Assembly: GCA_900769555.1 (NCBI GenBank)
Contig: CAAGHA010000128.1
Location: 1 to 64,000, forward strand
DNA from: Bacteroidales bacterium
Lineage (GTDB): Bacteria > Bacteroidota > Bacteroidia > Bacteroidales > Paludibacteraceae
DNA: 64,000 nucleotides
Direction: 5' to 3'
In this document: piece by piece, positions 1 to 8,519 of the stretch
How positions within the stretch are numbered: the first letter of the stretch is position 1
Layout: each line of letters starts with the position of its first letter
The notes under the pieces: model-generated
What the model saw: the letters and a program-made list of their open reading frames with translations, nothing else
Database searches by the model: none
Told to the model about the DNA's origin: nothing
Made by a program: the position numbers and the translations under genes

Positions 1-1778
1 ATGAAAAGTTGTCTGAGGAGATAGACCCAATTTATAGCGCATCGGTAGCGTCGCACATTACCTCTGCTGATACTTTGAGGTGGAATGAAAAGTTGTCTGA
101 GGAGATAGACCCAATTTATAGTGCATCGGTAGCATCGCACATCACCTCTGCAGATACCTTGAGGTGGAATGAGAAGTTGTCTGAGGAGAGAGACCCAATT
201 TATAGTGCATCGGTAGCGTCGCACATTACCTCTGCAGATACCTTGCGGTGGAACGAAAAGTTGTCTGAGGAGATAGACCCAATTTATAGTGCATCAGTAG
301 CATCGCACATCACCTCTGCAGATACTTTGAGGTGGAATGAAAAGTTGTCTGAGGAGATAGACCCAATTTATAGCGCATCGGTAGCGTCGCACATCACCTC
401 TGTGGATACTTTGAGGTGGAATGAAAAGTTGTCGGAGGAGAGTGATCCAATTTATAGCGCATCGGTAGCATCGCACATCAGCTCAGCCGATACCTTGAGG
501 TGGAACGAGAAGTTGTCTGAGGAGAGAGACCCAATTTATAGTGCATCGGTAGCATCGCATATTACCTCTGCAGATACTTTGAGGTGGAATGAGAAGTTGT
601 CAGAGGAGAGAGATCCAATTTATAGCGCATCGGTAGCATCGCACATCAGCTCAGCCGACACCTTGAGATGGAACGAAAAGTTGTCTGAGGAGAGTGATCC
701 AATTTATGGTCAGTCGGTAGCCTCACAAATTACGGCAGAAGATACCATGAATTGGAATGAGAAATTAGGACGATCCGATTTAAAGGAGTATGTAAGAAAA
801 GATGAGCTTCCTGAATTTGAGCCAATTACAAATTATGTAACCCATGAAGAGTTTGATGAGGTAAGGACGTTAATTAATACATTATCGCAGAGAGTTGAGG
901 AATTAAATATCTCCAATTTACAACTTCAAGCAGATAATTTGAAATTAAGTGTCGGAATTGATAGTTTAAAAAACGATAATCAAGATTTGAGAAAACAGAT
1001 TCAACTATTGCTATATGGAAAAATTTATGATTACAGTAGGACAACCAATCCAAGTTATTCCTATTCGTTGACTTCGTGGAATGAGGCCTCCGATATTTAT
1101 CGCAACATCAAGGAGGGAGATCGAATCGTATTTCTTGTAAGACACTCAGAGCGAAACGATGATTGTGAAGGTGATTATTGTGATTTAAATGATAATGGAG
1201 TAGAGTTGGCAAAGGAAGCCGGGAAAAAATTTAAAGGAGGTTTAGCCGGAGTTAATGACTCTTATTACGGATCCACTAGTGTAGAAAGGTGTAAAACCAC
1301 CTCTTATTTAATTGCGACCAATCGAGGAGATACCTATCTGAATAGCAAGGAAGATGTAGTAAATCCAATTGATGAGATTTATGCGAAGTATTATGGTGAA
1401 GGGTTGCATAGTTGGCCGGGACGAGCAGAATATTGCAATGAAAATATGAAAGAGGCAGAAGAGACATCGCTTGAAATTGTTAATAAGCTCTTGAATTTAA
1501 GTAAAGGAAAAACCTTTGCATGGTTTACCTCTCATGACTATTTATTGGTTCCGCTTGTAGAGTGGGCAACTAATTTAGGAATAGATTTTGAGAAATATAG
1601 AGGTACTTATTCTGGACAAGATAGTAAATATGACGGTAAAGAAACCGATTATTTCTATTGGTGTAATTTCATGTCGGGTGTAGCAATATTGGTACATCCG
1701 GACAACACATTTGAGATATATCCGGTAAAGAATTTAGAGGATGGATTTCGTTATAATAGATGTTATAAAGATTGGTAA
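1..1778 (+). CDS. Repeat-rich protein with C-terminal histidine phosphatase domain (5' partial)
   Basis: The reading frame is open at the left edge: bases 1-8 already encode the end of a repeat unit, so the true start lies upstream. Visible residues 1-252 (counted from base 9) are nine tandem 28-residue units with a conserved DPIYSASVASHI core and a closing RWNEK. Residues about 275-335 are heptad-like and probably coiled coil. From about 370 there is a histidine phosphatase fold: RHSER at 378-382 carries the phospho-accepting His, and TSHD near 507-510 supplies the second catalytic His. The repeats resemble those of Bacteroidetes tail-fibre and surface proteins (from memory), so they may be a stalk displaying the enzyme. 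Substrate, signal peptide and anchor cannot be judged without the N-terminus. Confidence 0.8.
   Translation, partial: EKLSEEIDPIYSASVASHITSADTLRWNEKLSEEIDPIYSASVASHITSADTLRWNEKLSEERDPIYSASVASHITSADTLRWNEKLSEEIDPIYSASVASHITSADTLRWNEKLSEEIDPIYSASVASHITSVDTLRWNEKLSEESDPIYSASVASHISSADTLRWNEKLSEERDPIYSASVASHITSADTLRWNEKLSEERDPIYSASVASHISSADTLRWNEKLSEESDPIYGQSVASQITAEDTMNWNEKLGRSDLKEYVRKDELPEFEPITNYVTHEEFDEVRTLINTLSQRVEELNISNLQLQADNLKLSVGIDSLKNDNQDLRKQIQLLLYGKIYDYSRTTNPSYSYSLTSWNEASDIYRNIKEGDRIVFLVRHSERNDDCEGDYCDLNDNGVELAKEAGKKFKGGLAGVNDSYYGSTSVERCKTTSYLIATNRGDTYLNSKEDVVNPIDEIYAKYYGEGLHSWPGRAEYCNENMKEAEETSLEIVNKLLNLSKGKTFAWFTSHDYLLVPLVEWATNLGIDFEKYRGTYSGQDSKYDGKETDYFYWCNFMSGVAILVHPDNTFEIYPVKNLEDGFRYNRCYKDW
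9..764 (+). repeat. 84-bp coding tandem repeat, nine visible copies
   Basis: Nine head-to-tail 84-bp units start at 9, 93, 177, 261, 345, 429, 513, 597 and 681. The last is diverged (IYGQSVASQI). Units 1-8 differ mainly at the fifth residue (I, R or S) and at HIT versus HIS, with scattered silent changes. High nucleotide identity suggests recent expansion or ongoing homogenisation. Bases 1-8 are the tail of another unit, so the array continues upstream. Confidence 0.95.
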
Positions 1779-1855
1779 TAGGAGAAAATGTTGTAGATAT
1801 TTTAATTTTCTATATTTTTGTAATGCGAAAGAAAAATATAAAAATAGGTATAATA

Positions 1856-2527
1856 ATGGAAAAGAAATTGATTACTTACGAAGATGTACAATCGAATAAA
1901 GAGATAAAAATATATATATCGCAAGCCGATAAAGTATTGGCAGCGATGGGATATACAGAGCATTCTTTTGGTCATGTTAAGAAGGTGGCGGAGTTAGCAC
2001 AGTCGATTTTATCCACATTAGGTTATAGTGAAAGAGAACAAGAATTAGCTCGTATCGCAGGTTATATGCATGATATAGGAAACGTAATTAATCGCATTGA
2101 TCATGCACAGAGTGGGGCAGTGATGGCTTTTCGTATATTGGATAAAATGGGAATGGATCCGGAGGAGATAGCAAAGGTTATCAGTGCGATAGGTAATCAC
2201 GATGAGAGTACAGCTGCTGAAGTTAATCCGATTGCAGCAGCATTGATTTTAGCAGACAAGACAGATGTTCGTAGAAGTCGTGTTCGCCATCGAAATATAG
2301 CAACTTTCGATATACACGACAGGGTGAATTATGCGGTTGTTGATTCTAAAACCTACTTTTCCGCTGACAATAAGATGCTAACGTTGGATTTATCAATAGA
2401 TATAGAAATTTCAGCAGTTATTGACTATTTCGAGATATTTTTAAATCGTATGATTCTATGTAGGAAGGCGGCTAATTATCTTAATTTAGAGTTTGGGTTG
2501 ATAATTAATGGACAAAAGATGGTTTAA
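1856..2527 (+). CDS. HD-domain phosphohydrolase
   Basis: This is a 223-residue soluble protein of the HD superfamily, metal-dependent phosphohydrolases. Metal-ligand candidates are H36 and H40, the HD pair in YMHDIGN at 72-73, H83, the HD in GNHDES near 115, and D134 in LADKTD. An in-frame TTG at 1772 overlaps the upstream gene. I prefer the ATG at 1856 because the conserved part begins there and the extension is hydrophobic and unconserved in appearance. The substrate cannot be predicted. Confidence 0.75.
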   Translation: MEKKLITYEDVQSNKEIKIYISQADKVLAAMGYTEHSFGHVKKVAELAQSILSTLGYSEREQELARIAGYMHDIGNVINRIDHAQSGAVMAFRILDKMGMDPEEIAKVISAIGNHDESTAAEVNPIAAALILADKTDVRRSRVRHRNIATFDIHDRVNYAVVDSKTYFSADNKMLTLDLSIDIEISAVIDYFEIFLNRMILCRKAANYLNLEFGLIINGQKMV

Positions 2528-2559
2528 TCCTAAGTCATAAAATAACACATTAAGATACT

Positions 2560-2593
2560 AATCGGTGTGTCAAAAATGGATGGCACACCGATT
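2560..2593. terminator. Hairpin between convergent genes
   Basis: AATCGGTGTG at 2560-2569 pairs with CACACCGATT at 2584-2593. It lies between the convergent HD and ABC-F genes. Neither strand has a clean U-tract after the stem, so it may be only a 3'-end-protecting hairpin. Confidence 0.45.
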
Positions 2594-2601
2594 AAAAAAA
2601 A

Positions 2602-4236
2602 TTACTTACGTTCCAATTCTTTAAGATTATCCATTTTTTTCTTTTCAAGAAATCCATAGATGCTATCAAGATGTTCAGTAACCTTTTGGTTCCCAAATTC
2701 ATAGACTTTATTGACTAATCCATCAAGGAAATCTCTGTCATGAGATACTACTATTAGTGTGCCGTCAAAATCTTTTAATGCACTTTTTAGGATGTCTTTT
2801 GTCTTCATGTCTAAGTGATTGGTAGGCTCATCTAAAATCAGAAGATTTACAGGTTCTAATAAAAGTTTTATCATTGCCAAACGAGTTCTTTCCCCACCTG
2901 AGAGCACCTTCACTTTTTTTAATGAATTATCTCCACCAAACATGAAAGCACCCAATAAATCTTTTATTTTATTTCGTATTTCACCTTGTGCAACATCATC
3001 AATTGTTTGAAAAACAGTTAATTCTCCGTCCAATAAAGAGGCTTGATTTTGCGCAAAATAACCAATTTGAACGTTATGACCTAATTTTAGATTTCCGTCA
3101 TACTTTATTTCGTCCATTATGCACTTTACAAGTGTGGATTTACCCTCTCCATTTCGTCCAACGAATGCCACTTTATCCCCCCTTTCAATCGTAAAAGATA
3201 CATTTTTGAAAACAATATGTTCATCGTATGATTTGCCAACTTGCTCAGCAATAACCGGATAATTTCCGGAACGAGGAGATGGCGGAAATTTAAGGCGTAA
3301 GGCTGATGTATCCTCTTCGTCAACCTCTATTATTTCTAGTTTTTCCAGCATCTTTACGCGCGACTGAACTTGCAATGTTTTTGAATAAGTTCCCTTGAAT
3401 CGTTCGATAAATTCCTTTGTTTCGGCAATCATTTTTTGTTGTTCGTCATAGGCTTTTTGTTGCTGTTCTCTGCGCTCTTTTCTTAATTCTAAATAGTGTG
3501 AATAGTTGGTCTTGTAATCGTATATTCTTCCCATTGTAACTTCGATGGTTCTTGTAGTAATATTGTCAACAAATGCGCGGTCATGAGAAATCAGTATTAC
3601 TGCTTTTGCACTATTTATCAAAAATTCTTCCAACCATTGTATAGATTCAATATCAAGGTGATTGGTTGGTTCATCTAACAAGATAACATCAGGTTTTTTT
3701 AGCAATATTTTAGCTAATTCAATTCTCATTCTCCATCCACCACTAAACTCTTTTGTGGGTTTTTGAAGGTCAGAACGTTTAAAGCCTAAGCCTAGTAAAA
3801 CCTTCTCAACTTCAGCTGCGTAGTTTGTATCTTCTATGGAGTAGAATTTTTCGCTAAGGGTTGAAACTTGTTCAATAAGTTCCATGTATTCATCCGAATC
3901 ATAATCTGTTCTTGTGGCCAATTCATTGTTGAGGCGCTCAATTTCATTCTCCATTTCAAATAGTTCGGAAAAAGCCAGTGAAGCCTCCTCGAAAACAGTT
4001 CTTCCATCTTCCGTCATTAGATGTTGGGGTAAATATGCGATGACACACTCTTTGGGAGCTGCAACTTTTCCTTTCGATGGTTTTTGTACACCAGCAAGAA
4101 TTTTTAGTAGAGTGGATTTTCCAGCTCCATTTTTTCCCATAAGGGCAATACGATCTTTTTCATTAATTTGGAATGATATATTTTCAAAAAGAGTAGAACC
4201 TCCAAATTCAATGGTTAAATTGTCTACAGAAATCAT
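2602..4236 (-). CDS. ABC-F family ATPase (ribosome-associated type)
   Basis: This 544-residue protein has two fused ABC ATPase domains and no membrane segments, which defines the ABC-F class. Domain 1 has Walker A GKNGAGKST near 34-42, signature FSGGWRMR and Walker B LLDEPTNHLD. Domain 2 has GRNGEGKST, signature LSGGERTR and LILDEPTNHLD. A charged linker with KERREQQQKAYDEQQK joins them, as in EttA/Uup proteins. The family acts on the ribosome; some members protect against antibiotics, but nothing here points to resistance. A -7 box lies about 35 bp upstream. Confidence 0.9.
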   Translation of the reverse strand: MISVDNLTIEFGGSTLFENISFQINEKDRIALMGKNGAGKSTLLKILAGVQKPSKGKVAAPKECVIAYLPQHLMTEDGRTVFEEASLAFSELFEMENEIERLNNELATRTDYDSDEYMELIEQVSTLSEKFYSIEDTNYAAEVEKVLLGLGFKRSDLQKPTKEFSGGWRMRIELAKILLKKPDVILLDEPTNHLDIESIQWLEEFLINSAKAVILISHDRAFVDNITTRTIEVTMGRIYDYKTNYSHYLELRKERREQQQKAYDEQQKMIAETKEFIERFKGTYSKTLQVQSRVKMLEKLEIIEVDEEDTSALRLKFPPSPRSGNYPVIAEQVGKSYDEHIVFKNVSFTIERGDKVAFVGRNGEGKSTLVKCIMDEIKYDGNLKLGHNVQIGYFAQNQASLLDGELTVFQTIDDVAQGEIRNKIKDLLGAFMFGGDNSLKKVKVLSGGERTRLAMIKLLLEPVNLLILDEPTNHLDMKTKDILKSALKDFDGTLIVVSHDRDFLDGLVNKVYEFGNQKVTEHLDSIYGFLEKKKMDNLKELERK

Positions 4237-4270
4237 GATGTTATTTAATATTACTTCTTTAAATTTTTTG

Positions 4271-4278
4271 CAAATTTA
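4271..4278 (-). promoter_or_regulatory. -7 box for the ABC-F gene
   Basis: The minus strand reads TAAATTTG, followed by C, matching the Bacteroidetes TAnnTTTG consensus. It leaves a short leader before the ATG at 4236. Confidence 0.55.
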
Positions 4279-4428
4279 GAAAAAAAAATGAATTTTATTT
4301 TTGTAAGGTTAGGTGTGTTTTTAGGATATAGATTTGACTAATTATGTTTAACCATCATTGTTAGTGATAGATTCGTATGTTTTTTTGAAAATATGAAAAA
4401 AAACTTCCCAAAATATGGTAAAATTATT

Positions 4429-4436
4429 TATCTTTG
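4429..4436 (+). promoter_or_regulatory. -7 box for pckG
   Basis: TATCTTTG followed by CACG is a near-ideal Bacteroidetes -7 box, 56 bp before the ATG at 4493. No convincing -33 box is visible. Confidence 0.65.
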
Positions 4437-4492
4437 CACGCGAATTTTAGAGAAGAAGTAAAATCAATGTTTTATTAAATAATTAGAGTTTT

Positions 4493-6328
4493 ATGATTAA
4501 CACTAAAAATGCTAAATTGAATGCATGGGTTAAGATGTGGGCGGATATTTGTCAGCCTGAGAACATCTACCTTTGTAATGGTTCTGACGAAGAGTTCACT
4601 CGCTTAATGGATGAGTGTGTGGCAAACGGATTAGCTCGTAAATTGAATGAGAAAAAACGTCCAAACAGCTACTACTTCCAATCAGATCCAAGCGACGTGG
4701 CTCGTGTAGAAAACCGTACATTCATCTGCTCTAAGAAGCAAGAAGATGCTGGTCCTACAAATAACTGGATGGATCCTAAAGAGATGAAGAAGATCCTTAT
4801 CAATAAGTATAATGGATGTATGAAAGGTCGTACAATGTATGTTATTCCTTTCTCAATGGGTCCTCTTGGTGGTCCTATCTCTCAATTAGGTGTTGAGATT
4901 ACAGATTCAGCATACGTTGTTGGTTCAATGAAAATCATGACTCGTATGGGTGATGCTGCTTTGAAGTTAATCGAAGAGAAGGGTGATTTCATTCCATGTA
5001 TCCACTCTGTTGGTAAACCGTTGCCAGACGGGTTGAAGGATGCTAAGTGGCCTTGTGCTCCAATCGAAGATAAATATATTGTTCAATTCCCTGAAGAACG
5101 TGAAATTTGGACTTATGGTTCTGGTTACGGAGGTAACGCTCTTCTTGGTAAGAAGTGCTTTGCTTTGCGTATTGCTTCTAAGATGGCTCAGGAAGACGGA
5201 TGGTTGGCAGAACACATGCTTATCCTTCGCCTTACTAAGAAGGCTACAAACGAAACTAAGTACGTTTGCGCTGCGTTCCCTTCTGCATGTGGAAAGACAA
5301 ACTTGGCTATGTTGATTCCTACAATCCCAGGATGGGAAGTTAAGACTGTAGGTGACGACATCGCTTGGATGAAGTTTGACGAAGAGGGTAACCTTCGCGC
5401 AATCAATCCTGAGGCTGGTTTCTTCGGTGTGGCTCCTTTCACTTCTGCTAAGACAAACAAGAACGCTCTTGACTCTTGCTGCAAGAACACTATCTTCACT
5501 AACGTGGGTTATACTCCTGATGGTGATATTTGGTGGGAAGGTATCGGATACGATTGTCCAGAAGGAACTATCGATTGGAAGAATCGTGTTTACAATCCAG
5601 AGTCAGGCGAACCTTGCGCTCACCCTAACTCTCGTTTCGCAGCTCCTGCAAGCAACTGTCCTGCTATCGACCCAGATTGGGAGTCTCCAAAGGGTGTTAA
5701 GGTTGATGCTATCTTGTTCGGTGGTCGTCGTCCTAATACAGTTCCATTGGTACACGAAGCAGAAGACTGGGCACATGGTGTGTTCATGGGATCTATCGTA
5801 GGTTCTGAGGTTACAGCTGCTGCTATCGGTTTGAAGGCTGGTGTTCGTCGTGACCCATTCGCTATGTTGCCATTCTGCGGTTACAACATGGGAGATTACT
5901 TCCAACACTGGATTGATATGGAGAAATTGCCACAAGCTAAGGGTGGTAAGAATATGCCAAAGATTTTCTTCGTAAACTGGTTCCGTCGTGATAAGGAAAA
6001 TCCGGCTCTTAAGAGCGAAGGCGGATTCTTGTGGCCAGGTTATGGTGATAATAGCCGTGTTCTTGCTTACATCTTTGATCGTTGCAACGGTGAAGGTGAA
6101 ACAGTTGATACTCCAATCGGAAAGGTTCCTGCTGCAGGTCAAATCAACATCGAAGGTTTGAAGAGCTGCTATACAGAGGAGACAATGAAGCAAGTTCTTG
6201 CTGTTAATGTTGATGAGTGGAAAGATGAGGTTGAACGTATCGAAGAGCACTTTGCTAAATTTGGAAAACACCTTCCTAAAGAACTAGTTGCTCGTCTTGA
6301 TATTCTTAAACAACGTCTTGGTATGTAA
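4493..6328 (+). CDS. pckG: Phosphoenolpyruvate carboxykinase (GTP)
   Basis: This enzyme interconverts oxaloacetate plus GTP with phosphoenolpyruvate, CO2 and GDP. At 611 residues it has the GTP-class length; the ATP class is about 530. It carries the GTP-class nucleotide loop FPSACGKTNLAML starting at residue 262. The conserved segment GYGGNALLGKKC and the C-terminal FLWPGYGDNSRVL are also present. The codons look like those of a highly expressed gene: many C-ending and CGT codons, unlike its AT-rich neighbours. This fits a central role in CO2 fixation to oxaloacetate during succinate-forming fermentation or in gluconeogenesis. It is monocistronic, with its own promoter and terminator. Confidence 0.95.
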   Translation: MINTKNAKLNAWVKMWADICQPENIYLCNGSDEEFTRLMDECVANGLARKLNEKKRPNSYYFQSDPSDVARVENRTFICSKKQEDAGPTNNWMDPKEMKKILINKYNGCMKGRTMYVIPFSMGPLGGPISQLGVEITDSAYVVGSMKIMTRMGDAALKLIEEKGDFIPCIHSVGKPLPDGLKDAKWPCAPIEDKYIVQFPEEREIWTYGSGYGGNALLGKKCFALRIASKMAQEDGWLAEHMLILRLTKKATNETKYVCAAFPSACGKTNLAMLIPTIPGWEVKTVGDDIAWMKFDEEGNLRAINPEAGFFGVAPFTSAKTNKNALDSCCKNTIFTNVGYTPDGDIWWEGIGYDCPEGTIDWKNRVYNPESGEPCAHPNSRFAAPASNCPAIDPDWESPKGVKVDAILFGGRRPNTVPLVHEAEDWAHGVFMGSIVGSEVTAAAIGLKAGVRRDPFAMLPFCGYNMGDYFQHWIDMEKLPQAKGGKNMPKIFFVNWFRRDKENPALKSEGGFLWPGYGDNSRVLAYIFDRCNGEGETVDTPIGKVPAAGQINIEGLKSCYTEETMKQVLAVNVDEWKDEVERIEEHFAKFGKHLPKELVARLDILKQRLGM

Positions 6329-6354
6329 TTTGTTTAAGATTTTCTTAATATTAA

Positions 6355-6385
6355 AAGTCGCATCTTCGGATGCGGCTTTTTTTGT
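6355..6385 (+). terminator. Rho-independent terminator of pckG
   Basis: AAGTCGCATC at 6355-6364 pairs with GATGCGGCTT at 6369-6378 around a TTCG loop, with one G-U pair. A run of T follows. Confidence 0.9.
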
Positions 6386-6405
6386 TTTCTTATATTTTTT
6401 TTGCT

Positions 6406-6930
6406 AAAAATTTACCTGCAAAATCTGTTTTTTATTGCAAAAAGTCGCCCGCAAAATGTGTTTGTTATTGCAAAAAGTCGCCCGTAAAATGTGTTGATTA
6501 TCGTGAAAAGTCGCCCGAAAATGTGTTAGTTATCGCAAAAAAGTCGCCCGAAAAATGTGTTAGTTATTGCAAAAAGTCACCCGAAAAATGTGGTAGTTGT
6601 TGCAAAAAGTCGCCCGTAAAATGTGTTAGTTATCGCGAAAAGTCGCCCGAAAAATGTGTTGGTTATCGTAAAAACTCGCCCGCAAAATGTGTTGCTTACT
6701 GCGAAAAGTCGCCCGTAAAATGTGTTTGTTGTCGTAAAAAGTCGCCCGCAAAATGTGTTGATTATCGTAAAAAGTCGCCCGCAAAATGTGTTGGTTGTTG
6801 TAAAAAGTCGCCCGTAAAATGTGTTTTTTATTGCAAAAAGTCACCCGTAAAATGTGTTTGTTATTGTAAAAAGTCGCCCGAAAAATGTGTTCTAATGTTT
6901 GGAAAGTCGCCCGAAAAAATGTATTTTTGT
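6406..6930. repeat. 33-bp tandem array, about 16 units
   Basis: Sixteen 33-bp units run head to tail with no spacers; the unit core is GTCGCCCGNAAAATGTGTT. The first unit (6406-6438) is degenerate and the last (6901-6930) is short. Unit 3 is 32 bp and unit 4 is 34 bp, two adjacent compensating indels. The array begins just after the pckG terminator and ends 22 bp before the ATG of the next gene. A frame with 11-residue KSPxKCVxYxK repeats is open through it, but its only ATG lies in the terminator stem. Base changes fall at all codon positions, so I treat the array as non-coding. Confidence 0.95.
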
Positions 6931-6952
6931 TGAAAATTTAATTGATAATACT

Positions 6953-8275
6953 ATGTATATTAGAAAAATAGATAAATTATTATTAGATTGGAAGAATTAT
7001 GAGGATAGAAAACCTTTGGTAGTACGAGGGTGTCGTCAGTGTGGGAAAACAAGTACTGTAATTTCGTTTGCAAAAAAGCATTATAAAAATGTAATTTATT
7101 TAGACTTTCATAAAGAAAAGGAATTATGCACTATTTTTTCAGGTTCATTAAATGTAGATTATTTAGTGGTACTTATTTCTGCTGCTATTCCATCAGCTCG
7201 ATTTGAAGAAGGAAAAACATGTTTGATTTTTGATGAGATACAAGAGTGTCCTCATGCGCGAGCATCCCTTAAGTTTTTTAAGTTGGATGGACGTTATGAC
7301 GTTATTTGTACAGGTTCTTTATTGGGTATAAATGGATATAGTACTATTGATTCTGATGCATTTATTCCGGTTGGTTTCGAGTCTGCAATTAATATGTATC
7401 CGATGGATTTTGAAGAGTGGTTGTGGGCAAATGGTATTCAAGATTCTGTAATAGATATTTTGAAGCATCATTTAGAAGAAGAGACTCCTGTTCCGCAAGC
7501 TATCCATAATAGTATGCGACAATTGTTGTTGCAGTATATAGTTGTTGGCGGAATGCCGGATGCTGTTAAGACCTTTTTGGCAACACATGATATTAATCGT
7601 GTGTTAACTGTTCAGCGAAATATTATTGAAGGTTATAAAGCAGATATGGTTAAGTATGCTAATCCAACTGATAAAAATCGCATTAGAGAATGTTTTGAAT
7701 CCATTCCAAGGCAATTGAGTAAAGAGAACAAAAAATTCTCCTATTCAGTTGTCAGAAAAGGAGCTCGAAGTCGGGATTATATAGGTAGTTTACGGTGGAT
7801 TGAAGATGCAGGAATGATTCATCGTTGCTACAACATCAACATAACGGAGTTGCCATTGAGTGGTAATGCCATTCAAGATTCGTTTAAAGTTTTTATGGCG
7901 GACACCGGTTTGTTTATCAGTTTGTTGGATGAAGGTACGCAATTTGATATATTGCATGGCAAATTGTATGGATACAAAGGGGCGATTTACGAAAATATTG
8001 TAGCGGATATTTTAGGTAAGATGGGGCGTAAGTTGTATTATTTCCATAAAACAGATGGAATTGAGATTGATTTCGTTTTTCGTTACAAAGGGGAGTGTAC
8101 ACCTTTGGAATGTAAGGCTCGTACAGGTAATGCGAAATCTTTGAATACATTGTTAAAACATCCGGAAAAATACCATGTGAATAATGCTATAAAAGTGGGA
8201 GATTACAATGTAGCAAGGGCTGGTAATGTGCTAACAATTCCTTTGTATATGGGATTTTTGCTTACTGCTCTATAA
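6953..8275 (+). CDS. AAA ATPase with DUF4143 domain
   Basis: This 440-residue protein has an N-terminal AAA_14-type ATPase: Walker A GCRQCGKT at 26-33 and Walker B CLIFDEIQE. A C-terminal DUF4143-like region ends in a PD-(D/E)XK-like patch, EIDFVFRYKGECTPLECKAR. Such proteins are common orphan ATPases in Bacteroidales, often in variable genome positions, with no settled function. A TTG start at 6899 would fall inside the tandem array. The ATG at 6953 starts the recognisable family N-terminus MYIRKIDKLL. Confidence 0.85.
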   Translation: MYIRKIDKLLLDWKNYEDRKPLVVRGCRQCGKTSTVISFAKKHYKNVIYLDFHKEKELCTIFSGSLNVDYLVVLISAAIPSARFEEGKTCLIFDEIQECPHARASLKFFKLDGRYDVICTGSLLGINGYSTIDSDAFIPVGFESAINMYPMDFEEWLWANGIQDSVIDILKHHLEEETPVPQAIHNSMRQLLLQYIVVGGMPDAVKTFLATHDINRVLTVQRNIIEGYKADMVKYANPTDKNRIRECFESIPRQLSKENKKFSYSVVRKGARSRDYIGSLRWIEDAGMIHRCYNINITELPLSGNAIQDSFKVFMADTGLFISLLDEGTQFDILHGKLYGYKGAIYENIVADILGKMGRKLYYFHKTDGIEIDFVFRYKGECTPLECKARTGNAKSLNTLLKHPEKYHVNNAIKVGDYNVARAGNVLTIPLYMGFLLTAL

Positions 8276-8316
8276 TTTCAGTACCTCTTTTTTTTCTTGA
8301 TATTTTTGAGAGTGGT

Positions 8317-8337
8317 GGTAATTTATAGAGAGTTACC
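8317..8337. repeat. Dispersed-element end fragment
   Basis: GGTAATTTATAGAGAGTTACC resembles the right terminus of the element at 38805-38997, with one extra base. It lies in the otherwise featureless 244-bp gap between 8276 and 8519. Confidence 0.5.
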
Positions 8338-8519
8338 ATAATTATTAGGGTTACTTTTTTTGATCTGCCGAAAACAGAATAAAAGTACCCTTTACTTTAT
8401 GAAAATACAGAGACTGAGAAAATGTATATATAAATTTATCTATTTTTCATTAAGAAAAATTACTTTATACAAGTGGAGTTACATTAATAATTTAGATTAG
8501 AAGTTTTATAATCATCTCC

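Noticed and set aside
294..476. Antisense ORF within the 84-bp repeats
   Set aside because: It exists only because the repeat period is a multiple of three; it is a shadow of the real frame.
2602..4236. Antibiotic-resistance ABC-F protein
   Set aside because: The fold is ABC-F, but nothing in the linker or context separates it from housekeeping EttA/Uup-like members.
5603..6271. 222-residue minus-strand ORF inside pckG
   Set aside because: It is a shadow ORF caused by the strongly biased codons of pckG.
6406..6930. CRISPR array
   Set aside because: Units abut with no unique spacers and no cas genes are nearby.
6370..6933. 187-residue Cys/Lys repeat ORF over the 33-bp array
   Set aside because: Its only ATG is in the pckG terminator stem, no promoter fits, and base changes are not biased to third codon positions. 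An open frame also exists on the other strand, as expected for a 33-bp period without stops.
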